From Agarophyton chilense (taxonomy: Eukaryota > Rhodophyta > Florideophyceae > Gracilariales > Gracilariaceae), in assembly GCA_030374765.1 (NCBI GenBank), contig JARGXX010000111.1, forward strand, positions 124,001-188,000: DNA of 64,000 nt. The letters run 5' to 3'. A model generated the notes under the pieces. That model did no database searches and was not told the DNA's origin. It saw only the letters and a program-made list of their open reading frames with translations. The translations under genes were made by a program, and so were the position numbers. Positions 11,842 through 23,032 of the stretch are shown piece after piece (position 1 is the stretch's first letter; each line of letters opens with the position of its first letter).

Positions 11842-12236
11842 CTCATAGAATGAGGATTGAACCCTCCGAGGGTTATGATTATGATCCCCTCTAAGGTGTG
11901 CTGAGGTGGCACTGTTTTCTGGTTATATTTCGCCTATAAGGGAAAATTCGGATGGGCCATGGTTGAATTGGCCCCGTGATACACGTGGCTTAATTTTGGC
12001 ACCGATTTTCGGATATTTGTAGAACGTTGGACTTTTGGGCCCTAACAGTTGGATCTCCACGTGTAGGCCCTGAGCAGGTGTGCACTACTGTAGAGTTTAG
12101 TTAGTGGGCCCTACTTAGGGAGATGAGATCTGACAGTCCGAAGTTCAGAGTAAATGGTAACCAAGGATGGTCTTCGATACCTTTAGAGGTTCTTCGTCGC
12201 CATCGTTTCGGCCTTACACCCCGGAACGGGCTCTGG
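11842..12236. other. no supported gene
   Basis: No frame of note. Several short direct motifs (GGGCCC, CACGTG) give it the look of an LTR or promoter remnant, but no second copy is present in the window. Confidence 0.3.
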
Positions 12237-12799
12237 TTAGCAACGCCTGCGTAGGGACACGACTCCACTTGGAGAGTGCCCACGTTTGGGTTCCGTGCAA
12301 CCACCCCCTTGGGACCCCTCAGACGACCTGCGTGCACGATACCCCGTGGGGGTTCTGCTTACTTGTTGCGTGCTTTTTGTGTTTCCTTTCGAGGACAGGT
12401 TTTCGCCCCTGTATTGGGTTCCTTTTGTTGTTTCGCCCCTTTTCTGGTTCTGGGGTTCGGTGCCTGTTAGTGCCCGACCCTCGCCCCGTTTTTCCTCGTC
12501 GTCGGATTTTCCCCCATTCTTAGGGATACCCGTACCCATTCCCGATTCAACGGTTTCTACCCCTCACCTCCGTCGGTACTGCCGGAATCTCCCGTGGGAG
12601 TTACACCCCACACTACGGGTGGAACAGAGGGCTCTGTCTCTGAGTCTGCCTCCCCCAGGGAGCAAGGCTTCGAACACCTTGAGAGCACTTCCCGTCGCCG
12701 GGGTTTGCTCCACACGCATGACGTAGCCTGGGCCTCTTCACATGGATGACACTCAAATATCGATCGAGCAAGTGATTGCCAGCGGTTCACGCCGCACAT
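12237..12799 (-). other. hydrophilic minus-strand coding-like remnant
   Basis: Two minus-strand frames (12799-12557 and 12539-12237) are strongly hydrophilic. The second is rich in Lys, Arg, Gly, Ser and Glu and lacks any domain. It could be the disordered head of a retroelement gag or a host basic protein. The plus-strand frames over the same bases are Phe/Pro/Ser-rich shadows. Confidence 0.25.
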
Positions 12800-13257
12800 G
12801 TTGCAAAGTGGTTTTTATGCTCCCATATCCAGAACCTGCTCGTACGAGAACCCTTCAAATGTAGGATAGGTCACATTCAAGCGTTTGAAGAGGAAAACTG
12901 AAACCTGAAACCTGTTCGTAATCGTATTGGAAACGAAGTGAGCTGGAATGAGGTCTCAGGAAACTGGGAAATTAGCAATTTATTGCGTTCACTGGAGAAG
13001 AGGTGTGTGCCATGACTCAAGCAATGGAATCTGCGTGTGTGATCTTGCGAAAAAGATAGAATGTCGAACATCAGACGGCACATTGCTTGTGTACTGTGTC
13101 TGTAAAGCAGGCTAGATGACTGTCCTACAGGCACAGTGCTTTCGAATTTTGCGATATTGTGCACTTTGAAACGCACTGTCCCGCAGCGCTGTCACCGAAC
13201 AGCCCCGTCTCGCCGCCCTGTTACTTGCTTTAGGAGTCGCATGGAGGGCAGGGCTGA
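12800..13257. other. no supported gene
   Basis: Upstream flank of the carrier pseudogene. A minus-strand frame at 12877-13176 shows no domain. The sequence before 13258 may include lost 5' exons of the carrier, but I see no carrier-like residues there. Confidence 0.35.
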
Positions 13258-14655
13258 GTGGAAGAAGAGTTCTATCGGTGTTATATTGTTATCACCAACC
13301 CTGACAATAAAGTGGCATTTCGGAAATCGGACCAGAGCAACACTGGCTTAATTTCTCTGGAAGACATGGAAGAACTGTTCCATGTGTACGCCGAATACGA
13401 CCACACTGTTCAAGAGATGTTACCTGGGGAAAATCCTTTGCTTAGGTCCGTGTTTGGGCGTCATGGAATTCGGACCTTGTCAGTGAAGGATTTCAATGAG
13501 GTTTCGAAGGATATTTTGCAGCCGTTGTTCAGAAAGGATTTTCCAACAATAAGAGAACACTTCCTGAATGCTGATACTATTGGATCTGCTCGGAAAGGAT
13601 ATCGTCGACGTGGCGTACCTTGGACCTTGTGCCACACCGTCCTTATTTGGATCGCAGTTTGTTAGTAGGAACACCATTCCAGCGACCTCTCGCTCAGCCT
13701 TGCAGACGCATTCTATGTACCAGTCACCTATGCCGAAATGGATGAAATGGTCCGCCTGGATGGCTCTGTGTCTGCCTGTAGTAGTGAGCAGGACTGCAGT
13801 TGCTCCCCTAAAAAGGCAAAGATACTGATGCAAACTGGAAACCGAGTTTAATACTCAGGAGAATGGATCGCAAGAATGCCGCAGGTGATTGCCAAAGAAC
13901 CCAGCATCAGATGTGCTTTGTCTAGGCAGAACGCAGCCAACATCCTTCGCCCGGTTCCCAGTACTATAATTCAAACTGTGTTCGTTATGCGCCTTGCGTC
14001 TTCCCCTGATGCAGCTGCATGGTTCTCGTCGCCAAGGTCGTGATTGAATGAAGACGGTGTGTCGTCCAATGTAACGGGAGCGGGCGGCAATCGTACTATT
14101 CTTGCGTTGTTCGCCGGAGGGGTGGCCGGAATGGTAAGTCACACAGCAATAAACACTTTCGATTTTGTGCGTGCGCGCTTGGCTATGAAGAGGAAGGGCT
14201 TCGAGCCCTATCGAGGCCCTTTTCATGCAATCAATGAAGCCATGCGGACAGAAGGGGTTCGTGGTATCTGTCATGGATTATTCCCTACGCTGGTTGGGAG
14301 CTTCGGTTCTGTGGGCATCACACTGGCTGTGTACGAAACATGCTTGTTACCTATCTTGCCGCGACGCAAAAGCGACCCTTCAAACACGCCGACACGAGGC
14401 GGTTTGGTTGCGGCCGGAATTCTAACGAACATGACGAGCCAGCTGGCAACGTATTCTATCGATAGGGGCCGTTGACGAATGCAGGTTGCTGGATATGATT
14501 CTTGATCAGGCTCACAATGGACGACTTTTTTCAATGCTTGGACAGAAATTGGGAGTCAGATGGGATGGCGCGGATATGTTCGGGGTGCCTTGCCGAACCT
14601 ATTCACGATTGCGCCGTCAACGGCTGTTAGTTTGCTGGGGTATGAACGGTTATGA
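13258..14655 (+). pseudogene. calcium-binding mitochondrial aspartate/glutamate-type carrier (citrin/Aralar-like), decayed
   Basis: 13258-13620 matches the EF-hand part of the aspartate/glutamate carrier family. An EF loop DQSNTGLISLED is followed by a second helix-loop region with VFGRHGIRTLSVKDF, cognate of the FG-x-R-x-L-x-Y-x-E/D-F stretch in Aralar. After a poorly preserved linker (13620-14040, several frames), 14044-14475 encodes a mitochondrial carrier repeat: FAGGVAGMVSHTAINTFDFVRARL, EGVRGICHGLFPTLVG, ITLAVYE. The same frame continues past TGA at 14473-14475 and TGA at 14503-14505 with the next half-repeat (MGWRGYVRGALPNLF, STAVSLLGYE), ending at TGA 14653-14655. In the family, six membrane helices and a P-x-[DE]-x-x-[RK] motif line the transport path. 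Here the first motif has Thr for Pro (TFDFVR), and in the last the proline is replaced too (YSIDRGR). Broken as read, and probably a dead duplicate. A multi-exon living gene is less likely given stops inside conserved blocks. Confidence 0.7.
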
Positions 14656-15080
14656 CCTCGTGTTGATGCTATCTACTCAACACGCTGTTGGGGATTTTCT
14701 GTTGCAGTCATCACCGCACGTAAGAACATTTTTGTAGAACGTCAGGGGCTTTGCTCTTTTTATTCTTTACGGTGCTGTATCGTTTTGTATGAAGACAGTG
14801 GTAGTTGTGCACTAATGCTCACGACATTTTATTTACTGACATGGAAATGAAAGACTAACTAAAATGTAGATGCGATTGTACTCCTGTACAATGGCTAGCT
14901 TTTGCTTGAAAAGCTATGAATACGTGTTTTATGTGAAATGATCGATAGTTGTAAGCTTTCTATCGATAGAACGACGTTTGCGGGTGTCGATGAGCGGGCC
15001 CATGAGGTGAAGATAATATGAATGGTTGTGGAACCACATATGTAGGACTTGAACACAATAAGCGCTGTGATGATGCGGTA
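14656..15080. other. no supported gene
   Basis: 3' flank of the carrier pseudogene. It holds a short inverted pair TATCGAT...ATCGATA near 14940-14970 and no frame of interest. Confidence 0.4.
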
Positions 15081-15440
15081 TTATGCGCGTTGTAAGACAT
15101 CGCTACCATCCGTAGTCATCCCAATGAGTAACTGCAAGAGTGATGTGTCAAAAAATGAACGAAGGTTAATATCGATTTTGCGCCTACATTCAATAATGCC
15201 CTCTACAGACTTGAAAAGACAACACGTAACACAATGTACATTGCGATAGATGAAAACACGAGCTCCACGTAATGTTTGAATCAAGTTATAAGCGACATAA
15301 GTTCCTGGAATAAATTCAATGGACCTAACAGCCACAAAGGCAATCGATGTAGCCTGATCTCTTTCGCAAAAGTGTAGCAAGCCGACGAGCAAAAACGAAC
15401 TACCGAAACCGAAAAGAAATAATGCTATAACGGTTTTTCT
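15081..15440 (-). pseudogene. TMEM230-like membrane protein, C-terminal exon or fragment
   Basis: Reading leftward from 15440, an open frame starts directly after TTTCCTTAG (a good splice-acceptor-like string) with RKTVIALFLFGFGSSFLL, then GLLHFCERDQATSIAFVAV, IEFIPGTYVAYN and LRGARVFIYRNV. This order (basic residues, first membrane span, DR-x-x-x loop, second span, F-x-PG-x-Y, then R-G near the end) is that of TMEM230/UPF0414 proteins, small two-span proteins linked in animals to vesicle trafficking. Family similarity ends near 15237, but the frame runs on to a stop at 15081 with unrelated residues, so the natural stop appears lost. No N-terminal exon was found upstream on the minus strand. 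It is either a 3' exon of a spliced gene or, more likely, a decayed partial copy. Confidence 0.5.
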
Positions 15441-15971
15441 CTAAGGAAATGATGTTCTGTGTTCACCTGCAGCACATATACGAAAGAGATGTGCATCACT
15501 GTAGCCACTTTGCGAAAGGTCGTACAAATGGGCTGGAATGTCTTTCTGAAAAGTGTGTAAGAGAGTGGTGCTGCGGTTGGTTTTTGCGCTTAGTTGAGTG
15601 ACGAACCTCTCTATAGGAGCTGTTGTTAGAGAAATTTAGAGTTGGCTGTGGTCGCCATGTCTCAGGTTCGGGGTGAAGAGCGAAGACGAAGACAACAAGC
15701 GAAGCAAAGCACGGAAGCATAACCTCACGAAGCAATCGTCTTTGCGTAAACCTTGAAAAGACGCCCCACAATGCACGCGCGACTTGAAAACGCCCCTTTC
15801 ACACGTCACCCGCATGCACCGCGCCTCGATTGGCCAAAAGGCGCGGCGCTTTGGCCTTCTCGACTGATTTGTCAATTGAGCGAAGGTCGGAGAGCATAGA
15901 ACTAGATTTGCTGAGTAACTTGTTCTAGAGCCCAAAAGCGCAGGGAGAAAAGCAATCCCCGGGTAGAAGGA
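15441..15971. other. spacer between TMEM230-like fragment and transposase copy 2
   Basis: Minus-strand frames (15496-15771, 15636-16046) lack domains. The second mostly overlaps the transposase start and is a shadow. An upstream exon of the TMEM230-like gene could lie here, but no candidate shows family residues. No transposon terminal repeat was recognised. Confidence 0.35.
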
Positions 15972-18754
15972 ATGCAGCAAGTGAAGCAGGTGGGGAAAGG
16001 AAGACGTAGTCGCTGGGAAGTGAAGCCTCACATCGATTTTGGGCATGTTTCTACTTCAAAATCTTATGATCGTCCTTCTCCAGACCAGTTTCAATCACAT
16101 TCTACAGAATTCAATAACGCTGGAGGCAATCCGGAAGAAATAGAAGACAGCGACCAGTGTTCAGCCGAGCGACAAGAGGCCAAGATAGATATCGAAAAGA
16201 TTGAGGTTTTCGCTGATGACGAGCAAGAGTATCTGGGATCCCTCACACACAACGAAGCAAACAAATCGAACCATGAAGTCTACGAGCAGCCCCGACTGCC
16301 GAGATCTGATGTTTCAGACTCTGAAAACGCTATTGAACAGGCTGTTGAAGGCTTCGATAGGGACAGCGAAGCCAAATTCCCATTTTCTCTGTCCATGAGC
16401 ACTTTTGATGGGCGTGATGAATACGAATTTGACATTAAAGATTCTCTTCCTGCTCAGGAGTTCAAAAGACTTGGGGGATTTCTTTTTATAGCCGAAGTTG
16501 TTGGACTATCGCAACGAAGTATTCAGCGTCTGTTATCAGTTGCTCCATTAAGATCAAAATGTTCGTATCGGTCGCTTCTTAATTTTGTTCGAAGAAGGTC
16601 GATGGTTCCAAAGTACTCCCTCCAGATGTGCCTAGATGAGCACGCAGCTGGCAGGAGATCTTTGAAAAACGCTTCTGAGTGCCCTGAGTGCTCCAAATCA
16701 CTGATGGGGTCTTCATCAAAGACGTTCTGGTTTGTAAGACCATCTGATATGATAAGCGCCCTGTGTAGAGCTCCGCAATCCTTTCCAGAAATCGCCGCTC
16801 GGTTGAAGCGTGCAAAGGAGTCCTTGGAAAAGCTGCGGACGTTGCTTCCTTTCAAGACTACTATAACGGCCTTCTCTTCCGGACGTTGCACGGCGATAAT
16901 GTACTCAAATGGCTCGAAGGACACGACAACAACCTTTATGTATTTATCCCTCTTTCGACAGATGGTTTTGAGGTATCGAAGACGAGAAATAGGGATGCGT
17001 TGTCCTGTTGGCCTGCGGTATCCATAATTCTCAACGACAGACATTCGGAAAGGTCAAAAGCGGTCAAATGCAATAATCTTTGCAGCGATTCCAGGAAATC
17101 ACAAGTCCGAGTTCTTTGATTCCTTCCTTCATGCCATCGTCAAAGATCTACGAGCCTTGGAAAAGGGAGTCAATGTTATGTGCGCCGATGGAAAGCTAAG
17201 AACTGTGTATGCATATTGTTGTTCTTTACCTCGGACTGGGCAGCGGCGTCAAAGGTACTTGGGCTTGTAAGTCATGCAGGGACCAAGTTCTGCCGATTCT
17301 TTGGTAAAGAGAAAACATATATGAGGAGTTGTAGATCTTCCGTTCCGATACCAGCCATTGATAGAAGAATAATACGAAGCTTTGCTAAGGGAAGAGTTGA
17401 TTATGATGTTGGAACAATCACCAGTGTAGAGTTTCCTGAAGCTCAAAACGCAGCCCAAATGCCTCCCATATGGAAGAAAGTTAAGAGTCTCAAGGACGGA
17501 TCCAGGGAGAAGAAAACCTTTCCTCGAGCAACAGGTGTATGCAGATCTTCCCTCCTGCGGAAGCTCACAATATCCTTTCCTCACTCCGCACCATACGATG
17601 CAATGCATCTTGTACTCCTTGGGTGGGTCAAACACTTATTGAAACTCATAACGGGATGTCATTCAGGGGTAGAGAAACTGGAAAAGCTGCCAAGGTTTGT
17701 TTTCCCCGAGCACCTCTTGTCAAAAATTAACGAAGGAATTGTGAATTCTGGCGCAACAATTACATCTTCATGGGGCCGGGGTCCATTCATACTCGATAAT
17801 TTGTCGAGATTTAAAGCGGAGGACCTGAAGAAGCATGCAGAATTGTATCTATTTTCCTTTCTACACTAGTACAAAGTGGATGAAAAGATGAGAGATGTGT
17901 GGGAAAAGACAAACGAGATGGTAGGAATTGTGTTTGACTATGAATGCAGGCCCTCGCAATGTCCAAAGTTGAAACTGGTTACAGAGCAGCTTTACGCACA
18001 TTTCGTTGAGCTGGTCCCCAATGAAGAGATCCTCGGTTTCTGTTTTACACAGACAACTCATGCCATACTGCATCTTCCAGATATGTTAGAGCAGTGTGGG
18101 CCCCTCCCTACCTCCTCACAATTCCTTGTGCAGCGATTGGTTGGCGAGATTGGACGACGCGTTCATTCAAGAAAGGATCTTTCATCCCATATACTTCTCG
18201 ATAATCACACTTCGTTTGCATTCAGAATAATGAACGGTGGTTTACCGCCAGTAAAGGAAGGAAGCGATGACAATGTTTTGGAGGATTACTGCCAAGAAAA
18301 GTTTCATACTGCCGGAGACGATGAATATGAAAGTGATGCCCTTGGTAATAGAAAAGGAACACCGATGGATACTGTTAATACTAACCAAGTGACATGTATT
18401 CGTCGGTATGTTGAACAGAATATGCCAATATGGCACTTGGTGTCATTCGAAGAACTGAAAATATATGGCTCTGCAAGAATCAAGGTTGGGGAAACTAAAG
18501 TCTCTATCGAATCGGAAACTTGTTAAAAAATGTGAAAAGAAAGATCCGGAGATAGTAGACTAAAGTTTTGCGTTTCGGCTATGTTTATTCCGGATCGGTT
18601 CTCCATATCCAGTGCTTCCAATTCCACTGAAAATGAGGACGTCGTCAAACCGATGTACTATGGAATTCTCAAGCACATATGGGGATGTTCCATAGTAGGG
18701 TATGCCGGGAACATAAAATCAAGAGCGAATGCAGTTTTTGTCGACCTATGGTGA
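15972..18754 (+). mobile_element. Tnp2/Plavaka-like (CMC/CACTA) transposase, copy 2, better preserved
   Basis: The ATG at 15972 opens a 351-codon frame: basic head (GRRSRWE), long acidic linker, then a helix-rich domain with a CPECSKS zinc-binding-like pair, ending at 17027. The catalytic core continues in another frame from about 16886: FIPLSTDGFEV, a gap with a frame change near 17110, VMCADGKLRT, then from 17180 DWAAASKVLGLVSHAG-x-KFCRFF, YDAMHLVLLGWVKHLL (the DxMHLxxLG-x-x-KHLL signature), SWGRGPFILDNLSRFKAEDLKKHAELY, a stop near 17869, and an open run to 18526. After a break, 18589-18754 resumes with MYYGILKHIW, aligning to LYYGSVKDII in copy 1, so the element extends past the 18526 stop. 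It aligns to copy 1 over its whole length. About four breaks, so inactive as read. Flanking terminal repeats not found. Confidence 0.7.
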
Positions 18755-19150
18755 CAGTGTAGTTTGAAGTATAACACATCAAGAACGCTTCTTTACGCTC
18801 AAGACAAGAGACTTGAATAGAAAGTTACTGAACCAGCTACCTGCATTGTGTCATCGTCGGGTTTCATGGATATAGCAGGTCGTCGTTACTTTCTTGAGAG
18901 ATGCAGGCAACAGCACATGATTTATCAACTCTATGGCGCATCTATTGAAAATTGAGAGAGCCACAAAGTCAGCATAACCGTGATCGTTAAATCTCATGGT
19001 ATTGTTTCCCTGTGACCTCTTCCACTTCTGATACCTTCGTTACAGTTTACCAGTTCTGGTTCGTAAAACAACATTCTTTTGGGCCAAGACCATCCCCCCA
19101 GCGCGCAGCGCCGCACTACACCCACAGATACATGTCCACACGGCCCCCGC
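18755..19150. other. no supported gene
   Basis: Transposon 3' flank and then the GC rise toward the membrane-protein fragment. No supported frame and no terminal inverted repeat seen. Confidence 0.35.
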
Positions 19151-19800
19151 TCAAATACCAGCCTCTTCTAGGAGCCGCAAGCCCGTGCGAAAGTTTAAAA
19201 TCCTCTCCCACGCCGTCCCGCGTCCTACTCCTGTTCGCACCGTGTCACCGAGCCACAGCCCCGCCAGCTTCGCCCCCGCCTCCGCAATGGGCGTCTGCGG
19301 CGCGTGCGCCGCCCCGCCGCTCACAAAGACGGCTACCGCAAGCGCCAAGCGCATAGCACTGTTTCTGCATCAAGTGGTGCTCTCTTCTGCCACGCCCGAT
19401 GGCACTTCCACCACGGTCGCCGCTGTCTTCGCGCCGCACCCTCCCAGCAGCGCATGCCACACTCCCGAGTTGTACGCGAACAGCAATGTCTTCCACACCG
19501 GCTCCGCTTGCCACACACGCCACTCCTTTCCTGTTGAGAGTCGCCAGCGCATTGCCGTCACCACTGCGAGTCGCTGCAAGCTGTCCTGCACAGCCTTTAT
19601 GTACAAGGGATATTCACCAGCGCGTCCTCAACCGAGCACACCTTTTGTCCGTCGCGCATCAGCGCTGCCGCCACCGAGCCCGACATCAGCTTCGCCTTGC
19701 GGCCTGTGATCAGCACCACGTGTACCACTGGCACTGTGCCGATGATAGCAGCGCTTACGCAAGCTACTAAGCGAATGAACGTCAACTCCGCGAGCGCCAA
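19151..19800 (-). pseudogene. unrecognised membrane protein, broken
   Basis: The ATG at 19800 opens a frame with an early membrane span (LVACVSAAIIGTVPVVHVVLI) followed by a basic loop (TGRKAKLMSG) and a soluble part to 19597. A frame change leads to 19606-19370, soluble with some Trp. The same frame, past one stop near 19368, continues with RLALAVAVFVSG and an Ala/Gly-rich stretch to a stop at 19151. The last part resembles the run at about 2.0 kb on the minus strand. The plus strand is also open for 174 codons (19185-19709) but is Ser/Pro/Thr/Ala-rich without spans, so it is treated as a shadow. Probably a dead member of the same family as the 2-kb fragment. Product unknown. Confidence 0.4.
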
Positions 19801-21095
19801 CTGATACTTTTTCGACTCTGGCGCTCCGCCGTCCGACTTAGGACTCCAAAGATCGCTCTGTTAGCCTTTGCACTGTGCTGCGTAGATATCGGGTGGGCTG
19901 ATGATCTCAGCTGATTAGATCATCATCATCTGTAAGGATTACACGCACAATAGGTTTCATCATCACCGAAATGTGTAGTTGTTTCTATAACTCTACCTTG
20001 ATTAGATGGATTACTTCATCAAATCATAACGTCTATCACACTCAACATTCAACACGTACATTCACCGCTGTCGCCTTGCTTGGAGACCAACGCTTTCTGA
20101 GCCTTCCGTGAATATAGAGCGCGGTTTAAGGGCACGTTTATTGCTTTCAGGGAGTCTTTGTGCTACGACGGGTATGAAATTAGCCGTTCGTCGCTGTGCA
20201 ATATACTGCGTTTCGCGTCTCTTCGCCGCTGTGGTTTCCTTGCTCTCGAGCTTTAGGTGGTGATATGGGCTGCCTCCGCCGCTGCTCATTTAGAGTAGTC
20301 CCGTGAACGTGCTCTCCACAAGCAGCTTCGCGTCTCCGTTTCACGATCAGCTTTCACTTGTTGGTGGCGTGTTCACACGCCGCCATTCCGCTCCTGCTTC
20401 GTCCGTGAGTGGTATGTGTTCATTTGTAAGTTCTCAATTTGTCCAGTGCGCTTGTTTCAAGCATGAGGCGTCGAGGATCATCCGAAGGTAATCTTCGTAT
20501 ACCTGCGGAAAGTCTTTCTCTATGAACTCAACCACGTTTTCGTTGTTTAATAATTCCGTAATCTATATCTGAGGCAATTCTAATTCACATTCATTGTCGT
20601 TCTGTTTTTTAACCCTTTGCCGTCGTCCAGCCAAAGTGATAATCTGCCTAACTTTTCCATAGATGACCGCAACCTCAAAATGGGCACAACGTTAACCCAG
20701 ATTCTCATATGATTATGTGCAGATCAGCTGTCAATGTCTACACTCGTCGTAACAATAATATCAGAGCATGAGTCCCTTGCAGACGAACGGTAAGAGGGCT
20801 ACTTCAAAACTTCCGTGTTCACTCTTGTGTCTACTGAATGCGTCAAGGCCAGGTCACTTCTACCATACCGCCATACCAAAGCTTTACGTACTCTATAAAC
20901 GTTTCATGCGTCACACGGTTCTCAACCTGGTCATCTCAATTCCCCTACTGTGCATGTTTCGTCTTATCCCACTACATCGACCATATGAGCGAAACGTTCC
21001 GCAGTCCTCACATATTTACCACTCGTCGAGAGACTTATTAAGCCTCCTTCAAACATGTGCCATACCATGTTCATTTCTTGCGTAGCAACACTGCC
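19801..21095. other. no supported gene
   Basis: Short frames only (20062-20289 -, 20303-20491 +, 20768-21085 +), none with a domain. A small inverted pair around TGATGATCT/AGATCATCA lies at about 19900-19922. The plus-strand frame 20768-21085 has one hydrophobic stretch (LNLVISIPLLCMFRLIPL) but no other support. Confidence 0.35.
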
Positions 21096-22047
21096 TCATA
21101 TGAAGTAGATGACATCCCCCAACACGAACAACAGCATGCTCGGTAGGGATAAGGTTACGGCTATGCGTTCAGGATTGTAGGTATTCCTTCTATAGTTGGC
21201 TTCTTGGCTCCTCTTAGCAGAAGTGTGTTCAGACTGTTGCCGCTCTCCATAACGTCTGTGGATACGCGCGTGTCTCACAGTGCACTTTTTCCATCTCTCT
21301 CTGTTACTCTCGGCGCTGATTCTCTTCTTAAAATCGGTCAACTACCGAACGAAACTTGTCACCAGCAACGCGTACTTAAAAAATATATCAATGACTGCGT
21401 CTCCGTAAATCGCCGCTAAGTTTGGGTGAGATCACAGAAAAGCAACCTCTTGATCCTGTAAAATTCAATTTTATGATGTGGTCCTCGTATTTTGCTACAT
21501 GTTCACTTATAGGGTTTTGAATTTGACCTATGGCACCCCCAATGCAGTGCTCGCCCGATGCGAAGTTGCCGTTGTCGTTACTGTGGCAGATAGGAAAGGC
21601 GCGTTGATGCCCCCATCTTCGCGTTTCTCTCCTTGACCAGACAGTTTCTCAACATGTGCAGTATGAATCTGTAGATTCTCCTCTAGTACTTCGGACGGCA
21701 TAGAATCAGTCGCGCTCTTCTCAGCGCTGGAAAGAACCTCAGCACCTTTTTGAGCCTTGAAATCTGGGAGATAGATTCCTTCAAGACAAGCGAAGATTAA
21801 CGTTGAGCAGCGGGTCAGTTGTTCATGGTTTACAATTTTCGGGCCATGAACACATGAAGATTGTGCGCCACACATGCTCAAAGCATACCACAACTGTTAT
21901 AATAGCAAGTACATATGGTATGTACCTTATAAGATATGTCCTACTGCATAGCACAGTATAGCAAACAAAGAAGATAGTAAGCGCTCGTGAGTAAAGTTTT
22001 TGTAATGGGAGGGGGGCTTCACAAACTCCAAGATCCTTGTCGCTCAC
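21096..22047 (-). other. coding-like minus-strand stretch, unrecognised
   Basis: Three consecutive minus-strand frames (22047-21823, 21893-21528, 21341-21096) keep protein-like composition. The first has a hydrophobic span (IPYVLAIITVVVCF), the second is acidic and soluble, and the third is Arg/Lys-rich ending in a hydrophobic run (LPSMLLFVLGDVIYFI). They may be pieces of one decayed membrane gene, but the frames do not join and no family is recognised. Confidence 0.2.
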
Positions 22048-23032
22048 GCTGGGCTTGAGTAGCGCAATGCTCCGTAGTTACGAGGTCAAAAAGAAAAGGC
22101 GAGCTGTAACAGCAGTTGTTGGTGGAAGCAATGGATTGGCAATTGCCAACTAATTCTTCCGGCATGCTATCAAAGATTCTCGACAGCTAATATTCGTTTG
22201 CAATACACGCTTGTGAGCAACCCTTCGACATTTGACAACATGCATCAAGCTGCTACGATCATTTACTGACGAAAATTGTGCAAGCACGCAACACGAAACG
22301 CTGAATCATAGCGTCATGAAATGTACGCACCGCACCTACCTACCACAGTGCACTCGAACGCTCGGGCAAGAAAAGCTCCGCCCTCCTCGTGGCACGCGCG
22401 ACACAGTCAATAAAGGCAACTGCAAAAGCGCCGCTCCGCCTCGTCTCAGGTGATGAGCTGGCACCCAACTCATGACACGGCAATCAAGCCACCACTACCA
22501 CCACGCACCGTTAACCACCCGAACGAAACTCGCGCACGCCCGCCAACAAGCTGCACCTCGAATGCATCAAATGCACCCTTCACCATCCTCAAATCCACAA
22601 CAGTCCCCCATTCCTCCCAAAGAACCACCCAACATCCCACTGTCGCCTTGTAAACAGCTCAGAATGTGTCTTGTAGATGTTCAGAATGTGATCTTTGTCC
22701 TGCGTGCGTTTCTTCCTGGACATAGCATGACCGAAACATCCAGGTAGTCTTTGCTTTGCCGAAATGTGTAGAGAACAAGACCGAGTTATTTTAATTGACA
22801 GATTTTTGATCACATTTTCAGTGATTTCAAAACAACGAACATGTTTTTCCTATGATGTGATCTCCTTCAAATTTTTCAGAAATATTAGCTGAGCCCAATG
22901 CCCAAATTTTTTGTGCCTTTAGGCTATATTTCGACAGTTTTGTACTACGATGGCCCGGGTTTGGACCACATTTTGTACTGAATGTAGGTTCACTGGGTGA
23001 CGTGAATTCCAAAACTGTTCTGAAAGAGAAAA
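22048..23032. other. no supported gene
   Basis: Contains a C/A-rich tract (22480-22640) that keeps several plus-strand frames open by composition. A minus-strand frame at 22813-22589 has a basic segment but no domain. Nothing else supported. Confidence 0.35.

Noticed and set aside
13855-14274. 139-codon minus-strand frame
   Set aside because: Overlaps the carrier repeat on the plus strand, which has clear family motifs.
14971-15140. tRNA gene near the carrier pseudogene
   Set aside because: No cloverleaf could be folded by eye, and A- and B-box strings are absent.
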